The translations under genes and the position numbers were made by a program. The notes below the pieces were generated by a model, which ran no database searches, was not told where the DNA came from, and saw nothing but the letters and a program-made list of their open reading frames with translations. DNA of 35,914 nucleotides from Flavobacterium sp. (GTDB lineage: Bacteria; Bacteroidota; Bacteroidia; Flavobacteriales; Flavobacteriaceae), in assembly GCA_017984835.1 (NCBI GenBank), contig JAGNYR010000006.1, positions 8,117-44,030 on the forward strand, written 5' to 3'. Within the stretch, counting starts at the first letter, position 1. The number at the start of each line of letters is the position of its first letter. Shown piece after piece: positions 1 through 7,582 of the stretch.

Positions 1-740
1 TGCGCCATCCCCATTACAAATTGTTCTACTCCTTTTTCAGCAGCAGCTTCAATTAATGCGTCAAGGGCAGGAATGATACTTTCTCCTCCTTCTAATGAAA
101 AACGTTTTTGACCTACATATTTGGTATGTAAGAAGTTTTCAAAAGAAACGGCTTCGTTAAGTTTATCAAGAATGTTTTTCTTTTGCTCTGCATTAAAGTT
201 AGGCAGATTATCGTTGATGTTTAAACGATCTTGGATCCATTGAACTACTTCTGGTTTTCGAATGTACATGTACTCAACCCCAATAGATTGGCAATAAACA
301 TTCTCTAAGTGAAGTATGATGTCTTTTAAAGTGGATGGTTTTTGTCCTAAAATTTTAGCCGCATCAAAAACAGTATCCATGTCCGCTGCCGACAAACCAA
401 AATTCTCGATCGCTAAGTTAGGTGAGTAAGTTCTTCTGTCACGAACCGGGTTTGTTTTTGTAAACAAATGGCCACGAGATCTGTAACCATCAATTAATTT
501 CAATACATTAAATTCTTTCAGTACTTTTTCAGAAACCTGTCCGCTTGAAACAGCATGCGATGAATAATCAGCCATTTGTTGCATGGCTTGTTCTTCATTG
601 TAGGTAGTCATTCCGAAGTCAAAACCTTGAAAAAAGGCTCTCCAACTTGGTTCTACACTATCAGGGTTTGAAAGATATTGCTCATAAGTTTGAGCAAAAA
701 ATTCAGTATGAGCTGCATTTAAAAAGGAAAACCTATCCAT
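1..740 (-). CDS. sucA: 2-oxoglutarate dehydrogenase E1 component, N-terminal part (runs off left edge)
   Basis: Thiamine-diphosphate-dependent E1 subunit of the 2-oxoglutarate dehydrogenase complex (TCA cycle, cytoplasm). I translated the minus strand from the ATG at 740; the frame stays open to the window edge, giving 246 codons, about a quarter of the roughly 920 residues usual for the family. The first 40 residues show the E1 N-terminal segment with FLNAAHTEFFAQTYEQYL and EPSWRAFF. RSRGHL, TNPVRDRRTY and the IGVEYMYI block follow, all typical of SucA. The thiamine-binding core lies outside the window. The start is the first ATG after stops and fits the family N terminus. A divergent gene begins 116 bases away. 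Identification is confident; the gene is partial only because the window ends. Confidence 0.95.
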   Translation of the reverse strand, partial: MDRFSFLNAAHTEFFAQTYEQYLSNPDSVEPSWRAFFQGFDFGMTTYNEEQAMQQMADYSSHAVSSGQVSEKVLKEFNVLKLIDGYRSRGHLFTKTNPVRDRRTYSPNLAIENFGLSAADMDTVFDAAKILGQKPSTLKDIILHLENVYCQSIGVEYMYIRKPEVVQWIQDRLNINDNLPNFNAEQKKNILDKLNEAVSFENFLHTKYVGQKRFSLEGGESIIPALDALIEAAAEKGVEQFVMGMA

Positions 741-781
741 GATATTTTATGTAAGTAATCGTATCGTTAAAAAAATTACTG

Positions 782-789
782 CAAAAGTA
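782..789 (-). promoter_or_regulatory. candidate -7 box of the sucA promoter
   Basis: Read on the minus strand this is TACTTTTG, matching the Bacteroidota -7 consensus TANNTTTG, about 40 bases upstream of the sucA start. I see no good TTG at the expected -33 distance, so the call rests on the -7 box and its position alone. Confidence 0.45.
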
Positions 790-856
790 AAATATTTCTA
801 ACAATCTTTTATCGTTTTTACTACTTTTATCTCGCTAATTAAATATATATACCGAA

Positions 857-1399
857 ATGAAATTAAAATGGCCGCTAAATAGTAAAAATCGTCTCCTTTT
901 TTGTGTTTCTTTGTTTGCAATCTGTGCTTCATCAGCGCAACAAAACACGAAGACCTCTACGAATCAGTTTTGGGAGAGAGTTCGATACGGAGGAGGTTTT
1001 GGGTTGGGATTTGGAAGCGGTTATACGGATATTACTCTAGCCCCCAACGCCATTTATCATTTCAACGAACACGTTGGTTTGGGAATCGGAATACAATCGA
1101 GTTTTAACAGGCTAAAAGACCGTTATGCCTCTTTCTTGTATGGAGTGAACGCCATCGTTTTGTGTAATCCCATAGAGGAGTTGCAATTGTCTGTAGAAAT
1201 TGAGCAAGTACGAGTGAATGCTACTTATCATACAATACCCAATCCCATTCACGAGCAATTCTGGAATACAGGCTTGTACCTTGGTGCCGGATACCGAACG
1301 GGGAATGTAACCACCGGATTGCGCTATAATGTGCTTTTTGATCAAGACAAGAGTGTGTATAACGATGCCTTGATGCCTTTTATCCGATTTTCTTTTTAA
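857..1399 (+). CDS. secreted outer-membrane beta-barrel-like protein, function unknown
   Basis: A 180-residue protein with an N-terminal signal peptide: basic residues up to about position 11, a hydrophobic run to about 25, and an ASSAQQ cleavage region. The mature part alternates polar and aromatic or hydrophobic residues and is rich in glycine (GGGFGLGFGSGY, VGLGIGIQSS, TGLYLGAGYRTG). It ends in FIRFSF, the terminal-phenylalanine pattern of outer-membrane barrels. The length suits a small barrel of about eight strands. No catalytic motif is visible. It is divergent from sucA and followed by the phosphoesterase gene with a 74-base gap. The ATG at 857 gives a proper signal peptide. Function is not known; any enzyme name borrowed from the neighbouring sucA would be unsupported. 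Confidence 0.75.
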   Translation: MKLKWPLNSKNRLLFCVSLFAICASSAQQNTKTSTNQFWERVRYGGGFGLGFGSGYTDITLAPNAIYHFNEHVGLGIGIQSSFNRLKDRYASFLYGVNAIVLCNPIEELQLSVEIEQVRVNATYHTIPNPIHEQFWNTGLYLGAGYRTGNVTTGLRYNVLFDQDKSVYNDALMPFIRFSF

Positions 1400-1414
1400 G
1401 AAATAATTTCTTAA
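1396..1414. repeat. short perfect AT-rich inverted repeat at the end of the barrel gene
   Basis: TTAAGAAAT and ATTTCTTAA flank a single A and overlap the stop codon of the preceding gene. No T run follows, so it is at best a weak 3'-end hairpin and not a convincing terminator. Confidence 0.4.
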
Positions 1415-1447
1415 TCATTAATTTCCTAAAAAATAATAATTAGAACG

Positions 1448-1455
1448 TAAGTTTG
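1448..1455 (+). promoter_or_regulatory. candidate -7 box upstream of the PhoD-like gene
   Basis: TAAGTTTG matches TANNTTTG and lies 18 bases before the ATG at 1474. If used, transcription would start after the in-frame TTG at 1453, which supports the ATG at 1474 as the real start. The -33 region (around 1425) does not show TTG. Confidence 0.4.
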
Positions 1456-1473
1456 CCTCCTATTTTAAACATC

Positions 1474-2802
1474 ATGAAAAAAATAATTGTACTCTTCCTT
1501 TTTATTCAATCGCTTTCACTTTTCTCACAAAAAGAAGGACTTCAATCGGGTCCTATGGTGGGTTATTGCGAAATGAAAGAAGCCATGATCTGGCTGCAAA
1601 CAACAAAAGAAGCCTTGGTTCGAATTGACTATTTTGCCTTGGATAATCCCAAGGAAGTTTTTACTTCGGCTCTTTCTAAGTCTGATGGCAGCAACGGATA
1701 TACCCATCACATCGTTTTAAATAAATTACAGCCTGGCAAACGATACCATTACGATGTTTTTTTGAATGGAAAAAAAGTAACATTGCCTTACGAAACTACG
1801 TTTTCATCTAAAAAATTATGGATGTTCCGAGAAGATGCTCCCGATTTTTCGGTCGCTTTTGGTAGTTGTACTTACATCAATGAACCTGCTCTCGACCGAC
1901 CAGGAAAAGGATATGGAAGTGGGTATGAAATTTTTGAAAGCATTCATGCTAAAAAACCAGATATCATGATCTGGGGAGGCGACAACACGTATTTGCGTGA
2001 AGCAGACTGGGACAGTAAGACCGGAATCTACCATCGGTATACCCACTCTAGGTCAATCAAAGAACTACAACCTCTGTTGGCAAGTACCCAACATTTTGCT
2101 ATTTGGGACGACCATGATTTTGGACCCAATGATGGGGATCGTAGTTTTTATTACAAATATGAAACCCAGCAAGCATTTAAAGATTTTTGGGCCAACAAAT
2201 CGTATGGTTCAGATCCCAGTCAGAAAGAAGGTGTTTATTCTACCTTTAATTGGGGAGACGCACAATTTTTCTTGTTGGACGATCGCTTTTTTAAATCGCC
2301 CAACGATCGTTTGACAGGTGATAGAACCATCCTGGGAACCGTTCAAATGGAATGGTTAATCGACGCTTTGGCAAGCTCCAATGCGGCTTTCAAAATCGTC
2401 GTAATCGGTGGACAAGTTCTCAATACCTCTGCCCGTTTTGAAAATTATGAAACGTATCCTCAAGAAAAACAAAAACTACTTTCTGAAATAGAATCAAATA
2501 AAATAAAAGGAGTGGTTTTTTTATCGGGTGACAGGCATTTCTCTGAATTATCTAAAATGCAAAGACCCGGCACGTATCCACTTTATGACTGGACGGTTTC
2601 GCCCCTAACCTCTGGAATCGGAAATTCATACAAAGACGATGTCAATACAAACAGGGTAGAAGGAAGTTTGTTTCCCCAGCATAATTTTGGGGTGCTTTCC
2701 TTTTCAGGAAACAAAGAAAATCGTCAATTAAAATTGACTCTTTTTGATATGGAAGGGAAGGAACTTTGGAACCAAGTCATTTCCAAAAAAGAACTGGAAT
2801 AG
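1474..2802 (+). CDS. secreted PhoD-like alkaline phosphatase / phosphodiesterase family protein
   Basis: A 442-residue metallophosphoesterase of the PhoD type, expected to cleave phosphoesters outside the cytoplasm. The first 18 residues are a signal peptide ending LFSQ. A fibronectin-like N-terminal domain (about 25-115) precedes the catalytic domain. The metal-binding blocks are present in order: GSC at about 130, GGDNTY at about 168, DDHDFGPND at 212-220, LLDDRFF at about 265 and SGDRHF at about 351. These blocks are characteristic of PhoD-family enzymes. The frame opens earlier at a TTG (1453), but the ATG at 1474 starts the signal peptide directly and lies downstream of the putative -7 box. 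It ends one base from the stop of the converging downstream gene. The substrate cannot be read from the sequence. Confidence 0.85.
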   Translation: MKKIIVLFLFIQSLSLFSQKEGLQSGPMVGYCEMKEAMIWLQTTKEALVRIDYFALDNPKEVFTSALSKSDGSNGYTHHIVLNKLQPGKRYHYDVFLNGKKVTLPYETTFSSKKLWMFREDAPDFSVAFGSCTYINEPALDRPGKGYGSGYEIFESIHAKKPDIMIWGGDNTYLREADWDSKTGIYHRYTHSRSIKELQPLLASTQHFAIWDDHDFGPNDGDRSFYYKYETQQAFKDFWANKSYGSDPSQKEGVYSTFNWGDAQFFLLDDRFFKSPNDRLTGDRTILGTVQMEWLIDALASSNAAFKIVVIGGQVLNTSARFENYETYPQEKQKLLSEIESNKIKGVVFLSGDRHFSELSKMQRPGTYPLYDWTVSPLTSGIGNSYKDDVNTNRVEGSLFPQHNFGVLSFSGNKENRQLKLTLFDMEGKELWNQVISKKELE

Positions 2803-2803
2803 G

Positions 2804-3160
2804 TTAGTAGTGGTTGCGAAACCAAACTTTCATCCACTCTCTTTTTAATACTAAAAACGCAACTTGATGTGACATTTCAAAAACATCCGTTCCATCGAGT
2901 TGTTTTACTTGCTCTTCAGGAACGTCAATAATGTACAAAAGGTTCAAATATTCGGCAAATTTGTATTGAATGAGTCGGTATATTTTATCGTGTAAAGCAT
3001 TTTTTAATTCTTCGGGCGTAATTGAAATTGGCAGGTCGATGGGTTCGTTCGCAAAATTGAAATCTTTGTTTACTTGCTCAACCAATTTCAGATACAACTG
3101 TTCTTTTTCTGCTTCACTTAGTAAATGATCTATCGTAGAAGGGGCAATAAAACTAGACAT
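2804..3160 (-). CDS. small conserved hypothetical protein paired with the polyprenyl synthetase
   Basis: A 118-residue, probably cytoplasmic protein without signal peptide or membrane segment. It looks mostly helical and acidic, with charged stretches such as LLSEAEKEQLYLKLVEQV near the N terminus and tryptophans near the C terminus (EWMKVWFRNHY). I recognise no domain. Its start codon overlaps the end of the upstream synthetase gene by 8 bases, so the two are translationally coupled and probably one transcript. That suggests, but does not prove, a link to isoprenoid metabolism. Its stop faces the stop of the PhoD-like gene with one base between, and no terminator is visible there. Confidence 0.75.
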   Translation of the reverse strand: MSSFIAPSTIDHLLSEAEKEQLYLKLVEQVNKDFNFANEPIDLPISITPEELKNALHDKIYRLIQYKFAEYLNLLYIIDVPEEQVKQLDGTDVFEMSHQVAFLVLKREWMKVWFRNHY

Positions 3161-4127
3161 TACGATTCATTAATTTTTCGCCAAACATTTTCAGAATTAC
3201 TTTTTTATCTTGGCCGATATTCATTTTTTCTAAGGTATCAAAAGCTTTGAAAGTATACTCTTCAATCGCTTGCTGGGTGGCAGCAGATGCGCCAGAAGCA
3301 TTGAATAATTGCTTAACAGAATTTATTTTATCTGTATTTTCGGTGGGTTGAATTGAAAACAAATGTGATAATTGTTCTTTTTCCTCCGCACTAGAAAATT
3401 CCTTTGCTTTAAGATATAGGTAGGTTTTTTTATTTTCGATGATGTCTCCACCAACTTGTTTTCCGAATGTTTTTGGGTCTCCAAAGGCATCCAAATAGTC
3501 ATCTTGCAACTGAAAGGCAATCCCTAAATTCAATCCAAAATCATAAATCAAATTGGCGTTTTCTTCCGATGTTTTTGCTACAATGGCTCCCATTTTCATG
3601 GCAGCACCTACCAAAACAGCCGTTTTGTATTCTATCATTTTCAAATATTCTATAATGGTAACATCGTCTCGGGTTTCAAAATCAACATCATATTGTTGGC
3701 CTTCACAGACTTCCAATGCTGTTTTACTGAATAGTTTGGCTAAATCTCTAAAAATAGCAGGTTCGTATTTCTCAAAATGTTGGTAAGCCAAAATCAGCAT
3801 CGCATCGCCCGATAAAATTCCGGTATTGATGTTCCATTTTTCATGTACCGTTTCATTCCCGCGACGCAAGGGTGCGTCATCCATAATGTCGTCATGAACC
3901 AATGAAAAATTATGAAACACCTCAATAGCAGTAGCCGCTTCAATCGCTTCTCTGCAATCTACATCAAAAATTTCGGTGGCCATCAAGGTCAGAACCGGAC
4001 GCATTCTTTTCCCACCAATAGACAAGATGTAATCAATCGGTTCGTATAAATTCTTCGGCTCTTTCGAAAGTGAGAGTCCGGCAAAATAATTAGAAATAAC
4101 TTCTTGATAATAGGAAATAGATTGCAT
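3153..4127 (-). CDS. polyprenyl (likely geranylgeranyl-type) diphosphate synthase
   Basis: A 324-residue trans-isoprenyl diphosphate synthase, which condenses isopentenyl diphosphate with an allylic diphosphate. It has GGKRMRP at 38-44, the first aspartate-rich motif DDIMD at 79-83 followed by RRG, and the second motif QDDYLD at 208-213 followed by GDPKTFGK. Phe74 lies five residues before the first Asp. In this family an aromatic residue there limits chain length, whereas long-chain octaprenyl-type enzymes usually carry alanine. That favours a C15-C20 product such as geranylgeranyl diphosphate for carotenoids; this is inference. The frame opens at a GTG (4151), but the ATG at 4127 fits the family N terminus and lies downstream of the -7 box. 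The next gene overlaps by 8 bases. Confidence 0.9.
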   Translation of the reverse strand: MQSISYYQEVISNYFAGLSLSKEPKNLYEPIDYILSIGGKRMRPVLTLMATEIFDVDCREAIEAATAIEVFHNFSLVHDDIMDDAPLRRGNETVHEKWNINTGILSGDAMLILAYQHFEKYEPAIFRDLAKLFSKTALEVCEGQQYDVDFETRDDVTIIEYLKMIEYKTAVLVGAAMKMGAIVAKTSEENANLIYDFGLNLGIAFQLQDDYLDAFGDPKTFGKQVGGDIIENKKTYLYLKAKEFSSAEEKEQLSHLFSIQPTENTDKINSVKQLFNASGASAATQQAIEEYTFKAFDTLEKMNIGQDKKVILKMFGEKLMNRNV

Positions 4128-4150
4128 TTTGATCCGATTTATTTGAATCA

Positions 4151-4158
4151 CAAAAATA
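4151..4158 (-). promoter_or_regulatory. candidate -7 box of the polyprenyl synthetase transcript
   Basis: On the minus strand this reads TATTTTTG, a TANNTTTG match 23 bases upstream of the ATG at 4127. The -33 part is not recognisable. Transcription from here would exclude the GTG at 4151 as start. Confidence 0.4.
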
Positions 4159-4194
4159 GTTTATTTTATAGAAATAGGGTGCTTTTTTTTTGGC

Positions 4195-4335
4195 ATGTCC
4201 CCAATTGCCAGAAATGAAGTGAAAATTTGCTGGCAATTGGGGTCGGGCTTTCGGCTCTATCTCTTGTTTCGCTGTCGCTACACAAGAGGATGCTGCCTCA
4301 ATCCCTCATGCAAGGCAATGTCTTTATTTTCACAA
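4195..4335. repeat. hairpin-rich intergenic element, probably a dispersed Flavobacterium repeat
   Basis: The gap between the synthetase and the tetR-type gene holds a structured, relatively GC-rich block in an otherwise AT-rich region. A perfect 13-bp inverted repeat (CCCCAATTGCCAG at 4199-4211, its complement at 4230-4242) is followed by TCGGGCTTTCGGCTCTATC. A second hairpin has arms CTCTTGT (4261-4267) and ACAAGAG (4282-4288). The block closes with GGATGCTGCCTCAATCCC and CTCATGC. The flanks resemble, from memory, an intergenic sequence scattered through Flavobacterium genomes with a variable central hairpin; I could not verify this. No ORF or transposase is present. A short inverted match, GTGAAAAT near 4219 and ATTTTCAC near 4328, may mark its edges. 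Confidence 0.55.
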
Positions 4336-4366
4336 TGTTAAATTCATATTAAATTTTTGCAATACC

Positions 4367-4398
4367 ACGGAAACTTTTTTGGTGTTTAAAGTTTCCGT
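4367..4398. promoter_or_regulatory. candidate operator for the TetR-family regulator
   Basis: A perfect 11-bp inverted repeat, ACGGAAACTTT at 4367-4377 and AAAGTTTCCGT at 4388-4398, separated by 10 bases. It contains the -33 element of the promoter and ends two bases before the -7 box, where a bound dimer would block RNA polymerase. The regulator is the first gene of the transcript, so autorepression with control of the efflux genes is the natural reading. The site-protein match is inferred. Confidence 0.7.
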
Positions 4399-4408
4399 TC
4401 TATATTTG
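4378..4408 (+). promoter_or_regulatory. Bacteroidota-type promoter of the efflux operon
   Basis: TTTG at 4378-4381, exactly 19 bases, then TATATTTG at 4401-4408. This is a full match to the Bacteroidota sigma-factor consensus, 20 bases upstream of the ATG of the regulator. Confidence 0.85.
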
Positions 4409-4428
4409 CACCCGAATTAGCACGAATC

Positions 4429-5025
4429 ATGAAAGATAAGATTGTCAACAAAGCAACCGAAATGTTCTTAAAACTAGGTTTTAAGAGCGTCACCATGGAC
4501 GATATTGCTAGTGAAATGTGTATATCAAAAAAAACGATCTATAAATATTTTTGCCATAAAGAATCCTTAATTAACGAAACAACAGCTACTTTTCACGACC
4601 AATTTCATCATGGGATTCAAAAGATAGTAGATTTGAATTACAATGCAATTCAGGAGAATTTTGAGATCAGAAAAATGTTCAAAGAAATGCTTCAGTCTAC
4701 CGAGACCTCTCCGGCCTATCAATTGAAAAAACATTACCCCGAAATTTATTTTAAAACAGCTACTCGTTCCATCAATGAATGTAAGTCGATGTTTGAGAAA
4801 AATTTAGAAAAAGGAAAAGCAGAAGGTTTGTATCGTTCGGAAATCAATGTGGAAGCCTATGTGTTTTTTTATTACACCTTATTGTTTAGCATCAATGAAA
4901 ACACAAGTTCTGAAAAGGAAGCTAAAAAACTCGAATTGTTGGCACTCGAATACCATATTAGAGCCATGGCAACTCCTTTAGGAATTACAGAATTAGAAAA
5001 TCAATTATCCAATCCAAATATTTAA
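4429..5025 (+). CDS. TetR/AcrR-family transcriptional regulator of the efflux operon
   Basis: A 198-residue DNA-binding repressor. Residues about 6-50 form the TetR N-terminal three-helix domain: ATEMFLKLGFKSVTMDDIA, then the recognition part ISKKTIYKYFCHKESLI. The remaining 150 residues are the helical ligand-binding and dimerisation part, which diverges as usual. It is the first gene of an operon with a TolC channel, an adaptor and an RND pump; the next gene starts 3 bases after its stop. A perfect inverted repeat over its promoter is the probable binding site. It most likely represses the operon until an effector, perhaps a pump substrate, releases it. The effector cannot be predicted. Confidence 0.92.
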   Translation: MKDKIVNKATEMFLKLGFKSVTMDDIASEMCISKKTIYKYFCHKESLINETTATFHDQFHHGIQKIVDLNYNAIQENFEIRKMFKEMLQSTETSPAYQLKKHYPEIYFKTATRSINECKSMFEKNLEKGKAEGLYRSEINVEAYVFFYYTLLFSINENTSSEKEAKKLELLALEYHIRAMATPLGITELENQLSNPNI

Positions 5026-5028
5026 TGA

Positions 5029-6369
5029 ATGAAAAATAAATGTACATTATTCCTGCTGTTGTTGGTTACCACTATTTTTGCTCAAGACAAAAAAGGTAGT
5101 TATGCTTTTTCTTTACAAGAAGCTGTAAACCATGCTTTACAACACAATTATTCAGTAATCAATGTCAACAGAGATATTGAAGCGGCCAAAAAGAAAAAAT
5201 GGGAAACTACCACCATGGGTTTGCCTCAAATAAATGGGGGTATTGGTTATCAAAACAACATTGAAATTCAAAAATCGTTGATTCCAGCTGAAATTTTTGG
5301 AGGGACCCCAGGTACTTTTCAAGAGGTAGCTTTTGGGGTGAAACATAATATGAATGCAAGTGTAACCTTGAGTCAGTTAATCTTTGATGGATCTTATTTG
5401 GTTGGATTGCAATCGGCTAAAACGTATTTGAAAATTTCTGAAAACGCAAAAGTAAAAACCAATCAAGAAATTACCGAGCTGGTGATTAATTCCTACGGGA
5501 ATGTTTTGTTGGCAGATGAAAGCATTGTTATTTTAGAAAAAAACAAACAGAATTTGGAAAAAACATTGTTTCAAACCAATGAAATTTTCAAAAACGGTTT
5601 GATAGAAGAAGAAAATGTAGAACAATTACAAATCACATTGACTTCTTTGAACAATTCACTTAAAAATGTCAAACGCCAACGTACGATTGCATTAGATATG
5701 TTGAAGTTATTACTCGGTATTGATTTGGAAGATACCTTGCAATTGACTGAAAAACTAGAAGTAGTGAGCCAGAACAATGTGGACCTTCAAATATTATCCA
5801 CCCCATTCGATGTGAACAATTCAATTGATTATCAAATTGGTAAAAATGTAGAGCAATCAAAAGAGTTGTTGTTAAAACTGGAAAAGAGCAAAGCATTGCC
5901 ATCGATTGGTGCCGCTTTAAATGTTGGATACAACGGATTTGGAAACCAGTTTAATTTTTTATCATCCGATCAAAAATGGTTCAATTATTCCAATCTGGGA
6001 GTAAGCATGTCGATTCCGATTTTTAGTAGTTTAAGAAGAAGTTCTAGAACCCAGCAAGCCCAAATTGCTTTGGAACAATCAAGAACCGAATTGACTCAAA
6101 CTCAGCAAAAACTTCATTTGCAATTTGAAAAAGCAAAAAGTGATTACGAGTTCAGTTTGGAACAATTAACCAATGCAAAGAGCAATTTAAAATTGGCTGA
6201 AAGAATCGAAAATAAAAATGAAATCAAGTTTAAAGAAGGGCTAGCTTCAAGTTTTGAGTTAACCGAAGCGCAACGACAATTGTATGCCACTCAGCAAAAT
6301 TACCTGCAAGCCATGCTTGATGTAATCAACAAAAGAGCCACTTTAGAAAAATTAGTAAGTAAAAATTAA
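5029..6369 (+). CDS. TolC-family outer membrane efflux channel
   Basis: A 446-residue outer-membrane channel protein that, as a trimer, gives the RND pump its exit duct. The signal peptide covers about residues 1-19 (KCTLFLLLLVTTIFAQ). The mature protein starts with the TolC-type SLQEAVNHALQHNYSV block and contains two copies of the long-helix repeat, rich in Q, N, E and K. The second repeat ends with EGLASSFELTEAQRQLY near 405-425, a typical family signature, and LEKLV at the C terminus. Length is standard for the family. It lies 3 bases after the regulator and 42 bases before the adaptor start, so it is cotranscribed with both. Confidence 0.92.
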   Translation: MKNKCTLFLLLLVTTIFAQDKKGSYAFSLQEAVNHALQHNYSVINVNRDIEAAKKKKWETTTMGLPQINGGIGYQNNIEIQKSLIPAEIFGGTPGTFQEVAFGVKHNMNASVTLSQLIFDGSYLVGLQSAKTYLKISENAKVKTNQEITELVINSYGNVLLADESIVILEKNKQNLEKTLFQTNEIFKNGLIEEENVEQLQITLTSLNNSLKNVKRQRTIALDMLKLLLGIDLEDTLQLTEKLEVVSQNNVDLQILSTPFDVNNSIDYQIGKNVEQSKELLLKLEKSKALPSIGAALNVGYNGFGNQFNFLSSDQKWFNYSNLGVSMSIPIFSSLRRSSRTQQAQIALEQSRTELTQTQQKLHLQFEKAKSDYEFSLEQLTNAKSNLKLAERIENKNEIKFKEGLASSFELTEAQRQLYATQQNYLQAMLDVINKRATLEKLVSKN

Positions 6370-6411
6370 CATACGTAAAAAATGATATTTCAAATTCAAA
6401 ATAACTCAAAA

Positions 6412-7554
6412 ATGGTAAACAAAATCACATTACTTGTCGCAATTACATTCTTTGTTATGTCTTGTGGAAATAAAGACAACAATCTAACGATTGACCAATT
6501 AATTGCAGCTAAAAACAGCAAAGAATTACAAGCAAAAAAATCTCAAATTCAGGCTGATTTGGCAAAAATTGAAGCGGCTTTGGCTACTTTAAACGTTAAG
6601 AAAGAAGAAGCTTTGGTTTCTGTAATGACTTTAAAAGACACCCTTTTTAATCATTATTTAGACATTCAAGGAAGTGTAAATACCAAAGAAAACATGTTGA
6701 TTCAACCCGAAATACCAGGTACTTTAATTGCACTGAATGTTAAAGCTGGACAACGTGTAAGTAAAGGGCAAGTTTTAGGTAGAGTAGATGATGGAGGATC
6801 AAGCCAACAAGTGGCAAGTTTAGAAACCCAATACCAATTGGCTAAAACTACTTTTGAAAGACAAAAAAACTTATGGAATCAAAAAATTGGTTCCGAAATT
6901 CAATATTTACAAGCACAAACTCAAATGTTAAGCTTACAAAGATCGGTTGCTCAAGCAAAAGCGATGTTGGCCAAAACAGTGATTCGCGCTCCATTTTCTG
7001 GAACAATCGATGAGGTATTCGTAGAAAGAGGACAAGTGGTTGCTGCGGGTCCACAAGGATTGATGCGTATTGTGAATTTGAATAATATGTATGTTTCAAC
7101 AAGCGTTCCTGAAAGCTATATCGGAAAATTAAAAGTAGGTACAGAAGTAGATGTTTTCTTAACATCATTGAATAAAAACTACAAAGGGAAAGTACGTCAA
7201 GTAGCTAATTTTATCAATCCAAACAATAGAAGTTTCGGAATTGAGGTGAGCATTCCGAATCCAGAAAATTTATTACGTCCAAATCAGGTTGCTAAATTAA
7301 AAGTGATCGATTACACAGCTAAAAATGCCATTGTAGTTCCGACCAACGTGATTCAAGAAGACGGAAAAGGAAACAAATATGTATACGTTGCAACAGAGGT
7401 AAATGGAAATACAGCCACCGCAAAACAAGTCATTGTTACGCTTGGAAAATCTTCGGATAATGTAACAGAAATTGTAAGCGGATTGTCGGCAGATGACATC
7501 ATTGTAACAGAAGGGGTAAATACCATTTCTGAAGGAATGAAATTAAATTTCTAA
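6412..7554 (+). CDS. RND efflux periplasmic adaptor (HlyD/AcrA family), lipoprotein
   Basis: A 380-residue membrane-fusion protein linking the inner-membrane pump to the TolC channel. From the ATG at 6412 a short hydrophobic signal leads to FFVMSC, a lipobox with Cys18 for lipid attachment. The in-frame ATG at 6382 would add ten non-hydrophobic residues and is less likely. A coiled-coil helix (about 25-65, AKKSQIQADLAKIEAAL) is followed by the first lipoyl half with GTLIALNVKAGQRVSKGQVL, an alpha-helical hairpin (about 120-170), and the second half with VIRAPFSGTIDEVFVERGQ. The beta-barrel and membrane-proximal parts end with GVNTISEGMKL. The pump gene starts 28 bases downstream. The extra coiled coil before the first lipoyl half is notable. 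Confidence 0.92.
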   Translation: MVNKITLLVAITFFVMSCGNKDNNLTIDQLIAAKNSKELQAKKSQIQADLAKIEAALATLNVKKEEALVSVMTLKDTLFNHYLDIQGSVNTKENMLIQPEIPGTLIALNVKAGQRVSKGQVLGRVDDGGSSQQVASLETQYQLAKTTFERQKNLWNQKIGSEIQYLQAQTQMLSLQRSVAQAKAMLAKTVIRAPFSGTIDEVFVERGQVVAAGPQGLMRIVNLNNMYVSTSVPESYIGKLKVGTEVDVFLTSLNKNYKGKVRQVANFINPNNRSFGIEVSIPNPENLLRPNQVAKLKVIDYTAKNAIVVPTNVIQEDGKGNKYVYVATEVNGNTATAKQVIVTLGKSSDNVTEIVSGLSADDIIVTEGVNTISEGMKLNF

Positions 7555-7582
7555 AGTATAATTGCAACCTGAAACAAAAATT

